From contig CALGIG010000029.1 of assembly GCA_937915865.1 (NCBI GenBank), positions 43,048 through 107,047 of the forward strand: 64,000 bases of DNA, read 5' to 3'. This DNA is from an uncultured Prolixibacteraceae bacterium (GTDB lineage Bacteria > Bacteroidota > Bacteroidia > Bacteroidales > Prolixibacteraceae). Under the pieces are notes generated by a model that did not search any database, was not told the origin of the DNA, and was given only the letters and a program-made list of their open reading frames with translations. This document shows positions 45,484-54,261 of this stretch, one piece after another (the stretch's first letter is position 1; each line of letters starts with the position of its first letter). The position numbers and the translations under genes are program-made.

Positions 45484-45515
45484 GTCCTCCTTCTTCGGAG
45501 TGGTTAGGGGAGGAT
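45484..45515. repeat. degenerate CCCCTC-type repeat, copy 3
   Basis: CTCCTTCTTCGGAG is followed by TGGTTAGGGGAGG, matching the order of parts in copy 1. It lies right after the esterase stop codon. Confidence 0.5.
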
Positions 45516-46325
45516 TCAATCAGTAAAAGCGTATTTAACTTGATTCAATGGAGCGTTGGGTACAACTTTGCTTGCCAATATGGGCTTTATAAATGGCAAT
45601 GGTTCCTCCCAGAATGGCGTTTTCTTAAGCGAATGTTGCAACAACCACGAATAGAGCTCATCATTATTAAAATGTTTGCTGATATCGTGCCCTTCGCCTT
45701 TCAGTCGGGTAAATTTTATTTCTGCATTCTTTTTCTGAAGAGCTTTTACCATTACTTCCGAACGGCTGATCGGAATGTCATGATCGGCCGTTCCGTGGAA
45801 AACCCAGGTTGGCACTTTTTGCAACTGATCGGCCCATTTAGGATCAGCTCCTCCGCAGAAAGGAGCAATAGCAGCAAACCGTTCGGGCATGCGGTTGGCA
45901 AGAGCCCAGGTCCCGAAACCTCCCATACTCATCCCGATAAGATAAACGCGTGAATCATCAATTTTCAGCTTGGCTGCCAATTCGTCGTAAACCGGATTGA
46001 ACCAGTCTTCCGAAGCCCAGTTTTTGTTCCACGGACATTGAGGCGAAATCACGATGAAATCCATCTTTTTGCCTTTTTGTAAATAGTATGGTAATCCGTA
46101 ACGAGTTATACTTTCGAGGTGTTTGCCGCTCGCATGGCGACCGTGTAGGTAAAAAATCACTGGCCATTTCTTGTCAGGATATTTATCGTAATCAGCCGGG
46201 AGGCTAAGCATATAATTGTATTTTACCTTTTTATGAGTGCCCGATGCCTTTACTTTTGCAAACGAAAGACAGAACAAAACACATAGCAAAATGCTCCTTA
46301 AAATATGTATTTGGTGCAGCTTCAA
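45516..46325 (-). CDS. secreted alpha/beta-hydrolase (esterase / PHB-depolymerase-like)
   Basis: This 269-residue exported enzyme has a signal peptide at about 1-26. KKWPVIFYLHGRHASGKHLE leads the alpha/beta-hydrolase fold. The nucleophile elbow is GMSMGGFGTW with the catalytic Ser in the middle. The Asp is probably in HGTADHDIPIS and the His in GEGHDISKHF. The fold matches the feruloyl-esterase/dienelactone hydrolase-type proteins found in glycan loci. It may remove ester groups from a polysaccharide, which is inferred from the family. It is transcribed alone on the minus strand. Confidence 0.85.
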   Translation of the reverse strand: MKLHQIHILRSILLCVLFCLSFAKVKASGTHKKVKYNYMLSLPADYDKYPDKKWPVIFYLHGRHASGKHLESITRYGLPYYLQKGKKMDFIVISPQCPWNKNWASEDWFNPVYDELAAKLKIDDSRVYLIGMSMGGFGTWALANRMPERFAAIAPFCGGADPKWADQLQKVPTWVFHGTADHDIPISRSEVMVKALQKKNAEIKFTRLKGEGHDISKHFNNDELYSWLLQHSLKKTPFWEEPLPFIKPILASKVVPNAPLNQVKYAFTD

Positions 46326-46436
46326 AACGTATTTTTTAATGTTCGTGCTGTGAAGCTAAGTATTTTTACCTATAAAACCTGAGATATTAACACTTGTTAG
46401 TAAATTTTTGCATTTGAAATGCGTTACTTTTTAACG

Positions 46437-46479
46437 AAAAAACGTGTCTGTCAACGGTATATTGGCAAACACGTTTTTT
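46437..46479. terminator. terminator downstream of TIM-barrel gene
   Basis: Perfect 11-bp arms AAAAAACGTGT and ACACGTTTTTT with a 21-base loop. It has T-runs on either strand and lies 44 bp after the stop codon at 46523. Confidence 0.8.
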
Positions 46480-46522
46480 GTTGAAAAATCTTCTTTTTTG
46501 AAGGCTTATTCCCGCAAACTGG

Positions 46523-47443
46523 CTAAAATGAATCGACTTCCCGGTATGCTTTAATAAACGCCATCTCACCTTCTTTTCCCTTAATACTTCGGCCATGCTC
46601 GCAACACAATACGCCGTTGTAGCCTTTGTCGTAAATGTGCTTGAACACGTTTTTGTAGTTAATTTCGCCGGTGGTAGGTTCGTTGCGTCCGGGGTTATCG
46701 CCAATGTGGAAAGCTGCTATGTTTTTCCAGGCTTTGTCGATGTTTGGGATGAGATTGCCTTCTGTAATCTGCTGATGGTAAAGGTCGTCGACTATTTTGC
46801 ACGACGGGTGATTTACGGCTTCGCAAATCAGGTGCGCTTGCGGAATTTTTGTGAGGAATAATCCCGGATGGTTTGTCCAGGCATTCAGCGGCTCCATGAC
46901 CAGTATCAATCCGCTTTTTTCAACTACTTCGCAGCACATTTTCATGTTGTCGATCACGTTGGCGGTCTGATATTCCCATTCCAATCCTTCGTCGAAGTGG
47001 CCTGGAACAACCAACGCCCATTTGGCTCCCGTTCGTTTGGCACATTCAACGCCTTGTTCCATTTTCTTTTTCAGCATGTCTTTTATGGCCGGGTCCTGAG
47101 TTACCATCGATTTAACAGCAAAATCGGCATACAACACAAATGGCCCCAAATCCATGTTCCGGCGGGCAAGTTCAGAAGCTATTTTTTCCTGGATAGCTGG
47201 TTCTTTTCCCATCAGGCCATTGTCGAAAATAGCCCGAAACCCTTGGTCGCTAATGAATTTTATCTGATCGAAAAGGTCTTCGCCTGCGCTTTCTTTAAAA
47301 GTGCCAAAACCTGGGGCATATTTCAGTTTAAATTGAGGTTCGTTGGAGATTTTTCTTTCCGTAGCGAAGGCTTTTGTTGTTCCGGCAAGGCTAATGGCAG
47401 CGATGGTTCCGGCTGCATTGCGTAAAAATGATCTTCGTTCCAT
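46523..47443 (-). CDS. exported TIM-barrel sugar isomerase (hydroxypyruvate-isomerase-like)
   Basis: A 306-residue protein with a Tat-type leader (MERRSFLRNAAGTIAAISLA), so it is exported folded, presumably with its metal. The AP-endonuclease-2/xylose-isomerase-like barrel shows KWALVVPGHFDEGLEWEYQT, LILVMEPLNAWTNHPG, CKIVDDLYHQQI, IAAFHIGDNPGRNEP and NGVLCCEHG. These hold the Glu, Asp, His and Glu metal ligands. Relatives are called hydroxypyruvate isomerases, but many act on other sugars or keto-glycosides. It is divergent from the Gfo/Idh/MocA gene at 47785. Confidence 0.88.
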   Translation of the reverse strand: MERRSFLRNAAGTIAAISLAGTTKAFATERKISNEPQFKLKYAPGFGTFKESAGEDLFDQIKFISDQGFRAIFDNGLMGKEPAIQEKIASELARRNMDLGPFVLYADFAVKSMVTQDPAIKDMLKKKMEQGVECAKRTGAKWALVVPGHFDEGLEWEYQTANVIDNMKMCCEVVEKSGLILVMEPLNAWTNHPGLFLTKIPQAHLICEAVNHPSCKIVDDLYHQQITEGNLIPNIDKAWKNIAAFHIGDNPGRNEPTTGEINYKNVFKHIYDKGYNGVLCCEHGRSIKGKEGEMAFIKAYREVDSF

Positions 47444-47784
47444 GTTCTGTTTGGTTTAGATTTATTGTCCGAAGATAAAAAACTACTTTGCTTAACGCAA
47501 ATATGCCTGAATATTTACTAGTCTGGTCTGGTCGGTTTTTTATTTCACAATTCGGTTTGATCTGAAAAAGTTTTCTAATTTTATCCGAACTTAATTTTAC
47601 TTTAGCAGATTTAAAGTAACTCTCGGTTTTTGTACTGCTTAATGCTTGTCTTTAAAGGGAGCCGGAAAAAAATCGGGTTTTTTGACTTTAGCGTTCAGCG
47701 TAAAATATTCCGTTTTTTTGAACGTGTTGAAGTAAGAAAAAAGACAATAATTACAAATTACTAACCAACTAAATTTGAATAGGC
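47444..47784. other. 341-bp divergent promoter region
   Basis: No gene is seen between the exported TIM-barrel gene (minus) and the Gfo/Idh/MocA gene (plus). It is AT-rich and must hold both promoters. A weak inverted repeat CGTTCA (47692-47697) / TGAACG (47719-47724) is the only structure I see. Confidence 0.5.
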
Positions 47785-48945
47785 ATGATCAACAGAAAAT
47801 TACGAATGGGAATGGTTGGCGGTGGAAGCGACGCTTTTATTGGAGCTATTCATCGTTTGGCAGCTTTTATGGACGGACAAATAGAGCTCGTTTGTGGCTG
47901 TTTTAGTATAAATCCCGAAATTTCCGTTTCTTCAGGAAAATCATACTATCTGCCTGAGGATAGAGTTTACAAAAGCTATCAGGAAATGTTCGAACATGAG
48001 GTTACACTTCCTGAAGGCGATCGGATGGATTTTGTTACTATTGTTACTCCAAACTTCGCGCATTTCGGACCTGCTATGATGGCTCTCGACAATGGGTTTA
48101 ATGTAGTAATAGACAAACCTATTACTTTTACCCTCGACGAAGCTTTGCAACTTCAGGCCAAATTACAGGAAACGGGGTTATTGCTGGCGTTGACCCATAC
48201 TTATTCGGGTTATCCGGCGGTGAAACAGGCCAAACAAATGGTTTCTGAAGGTTTGTTCGGAAAAATCAGGAAAGTTTTTGTTGAGTATCCGCAAGGTTGG
48301 CTTTCGGCAAAAGTTGAGGACGCCGGAAATGCTCAGGCATCATGGCGTACCGACCCTAAACGTTCGGGAAAAGCAGGGGCTATGGGTGATATTGGTACAC
48401 ATGCACATCATTTGGCAGAGTATATAACCGGATTAAAAACTATCGAATTGTGTGCCGAACTAAATGTTTTTGTTCCGGGACGTTTACTTGATGACGATGG
48501 TGCTGTTTTGCTACGGTTCGACAGTGGCGCACGTGGTGTATTAGTTGCCACACAAATTGCTGCAGGCGAAGAAAATGCTCTAAAAATTAGGGTTTATGGC
48601 GAAAAAGGTGGTTTGGAGTGGTCGCAGATGGAACCTAATAGCCTGATTGTAAAATGGACTAACAAACCGATGGAAATTTACCGGACCGGAACTGGATTCA
48701 TAGGATCGGCCTCATCAGCAAATACACGCACACCAGGTGGTCACCCCGAAGGTTACCTGGAAGCATTCGCCAATATTTACCGTAACTTCTCGTTCCATCT
48801 GCGTGCCAAAATGAATGGCGAACAGCCCAAGCCTGAATGGCTCGACTATCCGGGAATTGAGGATGGTATTCGCGGTATGCAGTTCATTGACGCTGTTGTT
48901 AATGCCGGTTACAACGACGATGTAAAATGGGTACCTTTTAAATAG
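47785..48945 (+). CDS. Gfo/Idh/MocA-family oxidoreductase (cytoplasmic)
   Basis: A 386-residue NAD(P)-dependent dehydrogenase without a signal peptide. The dinucleotide loop is GMVGGGSDAFIGAIHR and the EKP-type motif reads VVIDKPITFTLDEA. The second domain has ALTHTYSGYPAVKQAKQMV, with SGKAGAMGDIGTHAHHLAEY carrying the catalytic Asp/His residues. Family members oxidise sugars, inositols or glycosides, often at C3. The next gene, a TIM-barrel isomerase, is on the same strand 167 bp later with a palindromic repeat between them. Confidence 0.92.
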   Translation: MINRKLRMGMVGGGSDAFIGAIHRLAAFMDGQIELVCGCFSINPEISVSSGKSYYLPEDRVYKSYQEMFEHEVTLPEGDRMDFVTIVTPNFAHFGPAMMALDNGFNVVIDKPITFTLDEALQLQAKLQETGLLLALTHTYSGYPAVKQAKQMVSEGLFGKIRKVFVEYPQGWLSAKVEDAGNAQASWRTDPKRSGKAGAMGDIGTHAHHLAEYITGLKTIELCAELNVFVPGRLLDDDGAVLLRFDSGARGVLVATQIAAGEENALKIRVYGEKGGLEWSQMEPNSLIVKWTNKPMEIYRTGTGFIGSASSANTRTPGGHPEGYLEAFANIYRNFSFHLRAKMNGEQPKPEWLDYPGIEDGIRGMQFIDAVVNAGYNDDVKWVPFK

Positions 48946-48947
48946 GA

Positions 48948-49092
48948 GCCCCCTCTAACTTCCCCGAAAGGGGAGAATTTGGAGCCTGCGACCTTTGTTC
49001 TCCCGCTCCGTAATAACAGAAAATTTGAAGTGAAATTGTAAAATCCTCGCCTTTTCAAACTCCCCTCTCTCTCGGAGAGGGGCTGGGGGAGA
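48948..49092. repeat. CCCCTC palindromic repeats, copy 4 (double)
   Basis: Two hairpins lie in the spacer between the dehydrogenase and isomerase genes. The first is TCCCCGAAAGGGGA (48961-48974); the second is CCCCTCTC...GAGAGGGG (49062-49082). The flanks GAGCCCCCTC and GGGGGAGAGGC are roughly complementary, so the whole may be one element. Confidence 0.65.
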
Positions 49093-49112
49093 GGCTTCTT
49101 AAAACTAACAAT

Positions 49113-50105
49113 ATGGGCAGACCAGTAACTTTATTTACCGGACAATGGGCCGATCTTCCCATTGAAATCTTATGCCAGAAAGCGCTTGAGTTTGGTTATG
49201 ATGGCCTTGAACTTTGTACATGGGGCGATCATATAGAAATTGACAAAGCCGATCAGGCTTATTGCGATGCACGCAAAGAATTATTAGCAAAATATGATCT
49301 GCAATTATTTGCAATTTCGACACATTTGGTCGGACAATGCGTTTGCGACCCGATTGACGAGCGGCACAAAGGAATTCTTCCTGACTATGTTTGGGGAGAC
49401 GGCGATCCGGAAGGAGTGCGTCAGCGTGCAGCTGCCGAAATCATAAAGACGGGCCAAGTGGCCAAAATGCTTGGTTTGGATGTGGTAATTGGTTTTACCG
49501 GAAGCCCGATATGGCACATGCTGTATTCTTTCCCTGCAGTTAGTCAGGAACGAATCGACCAGGGTTACCAGGAATTTGCAAAACGCTGGATTCCGATTTT
49601 AGATGAATTCCAGAAAATGGGAGTCAAGTTTGCGCTGGAAGTTCACCCAACCGAAATTGCTTTCGATATTGCAACAGCCCGGCGCGCTTTGAAGGCCGTG
49701 AATTACCATCCGGCCTTTGGTTTCAATTTCGATCCAAGCCACCTGGGCTATCAGGGTGTCGATTATGTGAAATTTATCTACGAATTTGCCGATCGGATTT
49801 TCCATGTTCACATGAAGGATGCATATTGGAACGAACACCCAATGGAAATTGGAGTTTTCGGAGGTCATACCGAATTTGGCGATAATCGCCGTTACTGGAA
49901 CTTCCGCAGTTTAGGCCGTGGAAAAATTGATTTCGAAAACATTATTCGCGCTTTGAATGACATTAAATACCATGGACCGCTTTCGGTTGAATGGGAAGAC
50001 AGCGGAATGAACCGTGATGCCGGAGCTTCTGAAGCTTGCGATTTTGTTCGTTACAGCGACTTCGATCCGTCGGATGTGGCTTTTGATGATGCCATGCAGA
50101 AATAG
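49113..50105 (+). CDS. TIM-barrel sugar phosphate isomerase/epimerase-like
   Basis: A 330-residue cytoplasmic protein of the AP-endonuclease-2/xylose-isomerase-like superfamily. Visible barrel and metal-ligand segments are FGYDGLELCTWGDHIEID, KFALEVHPTEIAFDI, FGFNFDPSHLGYQGVDYV, RIFHVHMKDAYWNE and PLSVEWEDSGMNRD (Glu, Asp, His, Glu). The substrate is unknown; relatives act on keto-sugars and inositol derivatives. It sits between two Gfo/Idh/MocA genes on the same strand, which suggests a shared pathway. Confidence 0.9.
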   Translation: MGRPVTLFTGQWADLPIEILCQKALEFGYDGLELCTWGDHIEIDKADQAYCDARKELLAKYDLQLFAISTHLVGQCVCDPIDERHKGILPDYVWGDGDPEGVRQRAAAEIIKTGQVAKMLGLDVVIGFTGSPIWHMLYSFPAVSQERIDQGYQEFAKRWIPILDEFQKMGVKFALEVHPTEIAFDIATARRALKAVNYHPAFGFNFDPSHLGYQGVDYVKFIYEFADRIFHVHMKDAYWNEHPMEIGVFGGHTEFGDNRRYWNFRSLGRGKIDFENIIRALNDIKYHGPLSVEWEDSGMNRDAGASEACDFVRYSDFDPSDVAFDDAMQK

Positions 50106-50208
50106 TTCCAGGTTCAAAATTTCAAATTCCAGGTTGACCGATCCGATGATTTCAAGTTCATCGGATCAGTTTTCTGCCAATCAGTTCACAACTAAATAAA
50201 AACTACCT

Positions 50209-51525
50209 ATGACCAACCGTCGCAATTTTTTAAAAAGTACAACCACCGCTGCTGTGGGCATTAGTCTGGCAGCTGCTATGCCCATCCCTATGAGTGCCTG
50301 TTCAGGAGCAAATGAAAAACTTCGATGTGGAGTAATTGGGGTTAATGGAATGGGGTTTGCTGACCTTGCTGCATTTCTCCGCCAGAAAAATACCGAATGT
50401 GTCGCTTTATGCGATGTTGACAGCAATGTTTTGAACAAACGTGCTGCCGAAGTAGAAAAAGCACATGGCAAGAAACCTCGATTATATAGTGATTACCGAA
50501 AGCTTATTGACGATAAAGACGTTGATGTAGTAATTATCGGAACTCCGGACCATTGGCACTGTTTGCCGATGGTTGAAGCCTGCCAGGCCGGGAAGGATGT
50601 GTATTGTGAAAAGCCACTTGGTAATTCAATTGAAGAAATCAACATTATGGAACGTGCAGCCAGTAAATACAAAACCGTTGTACAGGTTGGTATGTGGCAA
50701 CGTAGCGATCCGCATTGGCGCGATGCTGTTGAATTTGTAAAATCGGGCAAGCTTGGGAAAATCAGGACTGTTCGAACTTGGGCATACCAAGGCTGGATGG
50801 AACCTGTTCCGGTGAAACCTGATGGAGAAGCTCCTGCTGGCGTCGATTACGATTTCTGGCTGGGACCGGCTAAAAAACGTCCGTTTAATCCCAACCGCTT
50901 TCATTTTAATTTCCGTTGGTTTTACGATTATGCCGGTGGTTTAATGACCGACTGGGGTGTGCACATTATCGACTATGGTTTATTCGGAATGGGCGATCCT
51001 TCTCCAAAATCGATCATGGCTATGGGCGGTAAATTTGCTTATCCCGACGATGCTTCCGAAACTCCTGATACACTTCAGGCTTTGTATGAATTCGATGGTC
51101 ACACCATGCTGTGGGATCATGGAACCGGCATCGACGGCGGATATTACGGGCGCAACCATGGAGTTGGCTTCGTTGGAAATAATGGAACACTTGTTGTCGA
51201 CCGTAATGGATGGGAAGTAATTCCTGAAAAGAAGAAAGATAAGAACCTGATTGAACCAGTTCCATTGATTAAAGGAACAGGGAAAGGCCTCGATTTGCAC
51301 ATGGCTAATTTTATTGAAGGCGTTAAAGACAGAAACCGTAACCTGAACGCCAATATTACTGTGGCTGCCAATACGGCGCGGGTTGCTCACCTGGGAAATA
51401 TTGCACACAGAACCGGTCGCCGTTTGTACTGGGATACCAAAGCCAGCAAGTTTATTAACGACGACGCAGCCAATAAATTCCTTGTGCCTGAGTACCGTGC
51501 GCCTTGGGCATTACCTAAAATCTAA
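50209..51525 (+). CDS. exported Gfo/Idh/MocA-family oxidoreductase
   Basis: A 438-residue dehydrogenase with a Tat leader (TNRRNFLKSTTTAAVGISLA) followed by a possible lipid Cys (MSACSG). The NAD-binding loop is GVIGVNGMGFADLA and the EKP motif appears as VYCEKPLGNSIEEINIME. Next come VQVGMWQRSDPHWRDAVEFV and GGLMTDWGVHIIDYGLFGM, with the catalytic Asp/His. Export through Tat is needed because NAD(P) binds in the cytoplasm, as in glucose-fructose oxidoreductase-type enzymes. It ends the three-gene plus-strand set and is followed by a strong terminator. Confidence 0.92.
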   Translation: MTNRRNFLKSTTTAAVGISLAAAMPIPMSACSGANEKLRCGVIGVNGMGFADLAAFLRQKNTECVALCDVDSNVLNKRAAEVEKAHGKKPRLYSDYRKLIDDKDVDVVIIGTPDHWHCLPMVEACQAGKDVYCEKPLGNSIEEINIMERAASKYKTVVQVGMWQRSDPHWRDAVEFVKSGKLGKIRTVRTWAYQGWMEPVPVKPDGEAPAGVDYDFWLGPAKKRPFNPNRFHFNFRWFYDYAGGLMTDWGVHIIDYGLFGMGDPSPKSIMAMGGKFAYPDDASETPDTLQALYEFDGHTMLWDHGTGIDGGYYGRNHGVGFVGNNGTLVVDRNGWEVIPEKKKDKNLIEPVPLIKGTGKGLDLHMANFIEGVKDRNRNLNANITVAANTARVAHLGNIAHRTGRRLYWDTKASKFINDDAANKFLVPEYRAPWALPKI

Positions 51526-51540
51526 GACTTTTTCTTAACT

Positions 51541-51587
51541 GAAATACCAAAAGCCAGGGACTAATTGTTTCGGGCTTTTGGTATTTC
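51541..51587 (+). terminator. terminator after exported dehydrogenase
   Basis: A perfect 15-bp stem (GAAATACCAAAAGCC and its complement) begins 16 bp after the stop codon. Confidence 0.8.
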
Positions 51588-51764
51588 AGTTTCTCCCTGT
51601 TTTTAACATTATTTATACTTGTTAAATTACTTTTTTATTTGTTATTTCTTTGAAAATCAGTAATTTAACTCATTTCGATTCATTTTGATTTTTAACAATT
51701 TATTTCTCATTAAGGTATAGAATTTGACGCTTTTAACTCCATTAAATCAATTTTAAAGAGAAAT

Positions 51765-51769
51765 GGGAG
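51765..51769 (+). promoter_or_regulatory. GGAGG Shine-Dalgarno-like site
   Basis: GGAGG lies 8 bases before the ATG at 51778. It favours that start over the ATG at 51763, and such strong sites are rare in Bacteroidota. Confidence 0.55.
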
Positions 51770-51777
51770 GACTTAAA

Positions 51778-52260
51778 ATGAAGAAATTAATTGATTCCAA
51801 AGGTTTGGTTTTCTTGTTTATCGTAGGTTCTGTTGTTTTGCTGTTGAGTAGTTGCGTAGTTTATAAAGAGCAACCATACAGTTTTACTCCGGTTACCGTA
51901 CCCGATATTATTAAAATGACCAGCGATAAGGTTCCGCCTGGTGATATAATCAATGAAATCAGGAGTTCGCATACAGCTTATAATCTTAAAGCAAGCGAAT
52001 ACGCAAAGTTGCAGCAAGCTGGAGTAGCCGATACAGTGTTGAATTACATGCAAAAAACTCAGATCGACCTGGTTCGCAAGAAACAGCAGTCTCAGGATTC
52101 ATATTCTTATTATAATCCGGGGTACTGGTATGGCGGTTATGGATATGGCTGGCCATACAGCTATTGGGGATGGAATCTTGCACCGACAATTGTTTTGCGA
52201 GGTGGTGGCGGATTTTATCATGGTGGCGGCTTCCATGGAGGCGGTCATCGCGGAAGATAA
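51778..52260 (+). CDS. small lipoprotein with Gly/Tyr/His-rich tail
   Basis: A 160-residue lipoprotein (lipobox LLSSC near residue 26), chosen from the ATG at 51778 because a GGAGG site precedes it. Residues 40-95 hold a helical motif (VPDIIKMTSDKVPPGDIINE, then KLQQAGVADTVLNYM). It resembles a short domain repeated in many bacterial envelope proteins in which paired helices end in a GV(S/A)D turn. From about residue 108 the chain becomes aromatic and glycine-rich (YWYGGYGYGWPYSYWGW) and ends in a Gly-His tail (GGGFHGGGHRG). No function is known to me. It stands alone with its own terminator. Confidence 0.75.
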   Translation: MKKLIDSKGLVFLFIVGSVVLLLSSCVVYKEQPYSFTPVTVPDIIKMTSDKVPPGDIINEIRSSHTAYNLKASEYAKLQQAGVADTVLNYMQKTQIDLVRKKQQSQDSYSYYNPGYWYGGYGYGWPYSYWGWNLAPTIVLRGGGGFYHGGGFHGGGHRGR

Positions 52261-52305
52261 TTGGCCATCATCAAATGGTTTTTGAGTTTAAAGAATGATT
52301 TTTTG

Positions 52306-52331
52306 AAACCCGGTTAACAGCCGGGTTTTTT
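52306..52331 (+). terminator. rho-independent terminator
   Basis: AAACCCGG and CCGGGTTT arms with a 7-base loop end in TTTTTT, 45 bp after the small lipoprotein gene. Confidence 0.8.
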
Positions 52332-52465
52332 ATTGATTAAAAGTTTGTTGCAAAATAAAAACATGTCTGTTAACACTTCTTGTTGCAAATACAATAAGAA
52401 AATTCCATCTTTGACCAATTATTGCTAAAACCTTCCGATTAATTAACTAACGGTAAAACCTATTT

Positions 52466-54070
52466 ATGTTGGAAAAACTTGCTATCAGGGAAAAAATTGG
52501 ATACGCTTTAGGCGATGGCGCTGCTAATATTGCCTGGCGTGGTGTGGCTACTTTCCTCTTCATTTTTTATACCGATGTTTTTGGGCTGAATCCTGCAACA
52601 GTTGGATTGCTCATGCTAATTGCCCGTTCTGGCGACGGAATCATCGATATTTTGATGGGTATTGTTTGCGATCGGACAAAGACTAAGTATGGTAAGTTCC
52701 GTCCATGGATTTTATGGACGGCTGTTCCGCTGGGCGTAACGCTGTCGCTGCTGTTTACTTCACCAAACCTTAGTGCAACCGGCAAAGTGGCGTATGCCTA
52801 CGTTACCTACCTTATTTTCTTCCTGATGTACACCGCCAACAACATTCCTTATGGTGCGTTAATGGCTGTTATGACCGGCGACGACAAAGAACGCACGAGC
52901 CTGGGATCGTACCGCATGGTTGGCGCTTTTTCAGGAGGAATGTTGGTGCAGGGAGCGCTTTTGTTTTTGGTTGCGCACTTCGGAAACATCAATCCTACTG
53001 TGAAACTCGAAAAACTGGAGCCTCAGAAATACGAAGTAACAGTTTCAGCTCCTGAAGATGTTAAAAATGTGAATATTAAGACTAAAGATGGGATCGCATT
53101 GTTCACATGGGCGAACATCGATAAACCAACCAGCGAAAATGTACCAACGCAGGGTAAAAGCTTTTCGATGGAAGCCAATAAGGACTATTCGTTCATCGTT
53201 TCGGGCGAAGAAAATCTGGATGCCAAACACATCAATATCATCGACCAGAAACGAGGTTACAGCAATTCCATATATCTGCTTTCGGTTTTTCTTTCATTTT
53301 TTCTGATTCTGACTTTTGCCTCCACAAAAGAAAGGGTTCAGCCACCAAAAGAACAGAAAACTAATCTTGGTAAAGATTTGAAAGACTTAATCCGTAACCG
53401 CCCCTGGATTATTCTTTTGCTTATTGGCCTTTTGTTTAATGTATACAATTCGATAAAGCAGGGTATCACGGTCATTTACTTCACACACTATTTGCACAAT
53501 CAATTACTGGCTGCATCATATATGGTTGGATTAATGTTAGCTTCAATCGCTGGTGCAATGGTTACTTCGCCGTTAGGCAGACGACTGGGCAAACAAAGAC
53601 TGTTCATTTATGCACTTATTTTTTCAGGAGCGGTGAATGCTTTGCTTGTTTTTTGCGGACCACAACATATCGTTGGGATTTTTACCCTTGGGATTATTTC
53701 TGAATTCGGAGCCGCCATTTTCCCAACCTTATTCTTTGCCATGTTGGGCGATGCTGCCGACTATTCCGAATATAAGAACGGACGGCGGGCAACGGGGCTT
53801 GTTTATTCTGCAGGATCGTTTGCAACGAAATTTGGTGGAGGTATTGCCGGCGCCATTATTGGTCTGGTTCTGTCAGCTTTTAGTTACGACGGAATGAACG
53901 AATTGGCTATAAAAGGTGCAATTCCGGGTATTGTTATGCTAATGAGTTGGATACCAACAATTATAGCTTTGATTGCAGCAGGAGTGATGGCTTTCTATCC
54001 GCTCGACCAGAAGAAAATGGATGAAATTAGCGATGAATTAAATAACCGCCGAAAAGCGGCTGTAGTATAA
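52466..54070 (+). CDS. GPH-family (MelB-type) sugar:cation symporter with periplasmic insert
   Basis: A 534-residue inner-membrane transporter of the glycoside-pentoside-hexuronide family (MFS fold, 12 spans). Family landmarks are YALGDGAANIAWRGVATFLF, GDGIIDILMGIVCDRTKTKY followed by GKFRPWILW, and NNIPYGALMAVMTGD. Later come LGDAADYSEYKNGRRATGLV and YSAGSFATKFGGGIAGAI. Between spans 5 and 6 lies an extra soluble segment of about 95 residues (172-266), predicted to be periplasmic and beta-rich. The substrate is probably the disaccharide cleaved by the downstream GH94 phosphorylase. Confidence 0.9.
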   Translation: MLEKLAIREKIGYALGDGAANIAWRGVATFLFIFYTDVFGLNPATVGLLMLIARSGDGIIDILMGIVCDRTKTKYGKFRPWILWTAVPLGVTLSLLFTSPNLSATGKVAYAYVTYLIFFLMYTANNIPYGALMAVMTGDDKERTSLGSYRMVGAFSGGMLVQGALLFLVAHFGNINPTVKLEKLEPQKYEVTVSAPEDVKNVNIKTKDGIALFTWANIDKPTSENVPTQGKSFSMEANKDYSFIVSGEENLDAKHINIIDQKRGYSNSIYLLSVFLSFFLILTFASTKERVQPPKEQKTNLGKDLKDLIRNRPWIILLLIGLLFNVYNSIKQGITVIYFTHYLHNQLLAASYMVGLMLASIAGAMVTSPLGRRLGKQRLFIYALIFSGAVNALLVFCGPQHIVGIFTLGIISEFGAAIFPTLFFAMLGDAADYSEYKNGRRATGLVYSAGSFATKFGGGIAGAIIGLVLSAFSYDGMNELAIKGAIPGIVMLMSWIPTIIALIAAGVMAFYPLDQKKMDEISDELNNRRKAAVV

Positions 54071-54110
54071 AATGATTTGCGGAAGGATAAAATGTCCCAA
54101 GCCTATTTTA

Positions 54111-54197
54111 GGACTCACCCCGAGCTCGCAGTGCTCGCTCAGCCCCTCTCTCGCGAGAGAGGGGAAAAGTCATCGCAAGGCGACTTGGGGTGAGTTA
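54111..54197. repeat. CCCCTC palindromic repeat, copy 5 (nested)
   Basis: Outer arms ACTCACCCC (54113-54121) and GGGGTGAGT (54187-54195) enclose a perfect 22-bp palindrome (54143-54164) of CCCCTCTCTCG and its complement. The whole could fold as a branched hairpin. It lies between the symporter and GH94 genes. Confidence 0.75.
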
Positions 54198-54261
54198 TTT
54201 TAAATACAATAAAAGTAATTCACATCACTTGGAGATAACAACAACAAAAAAAAATAAAAAT

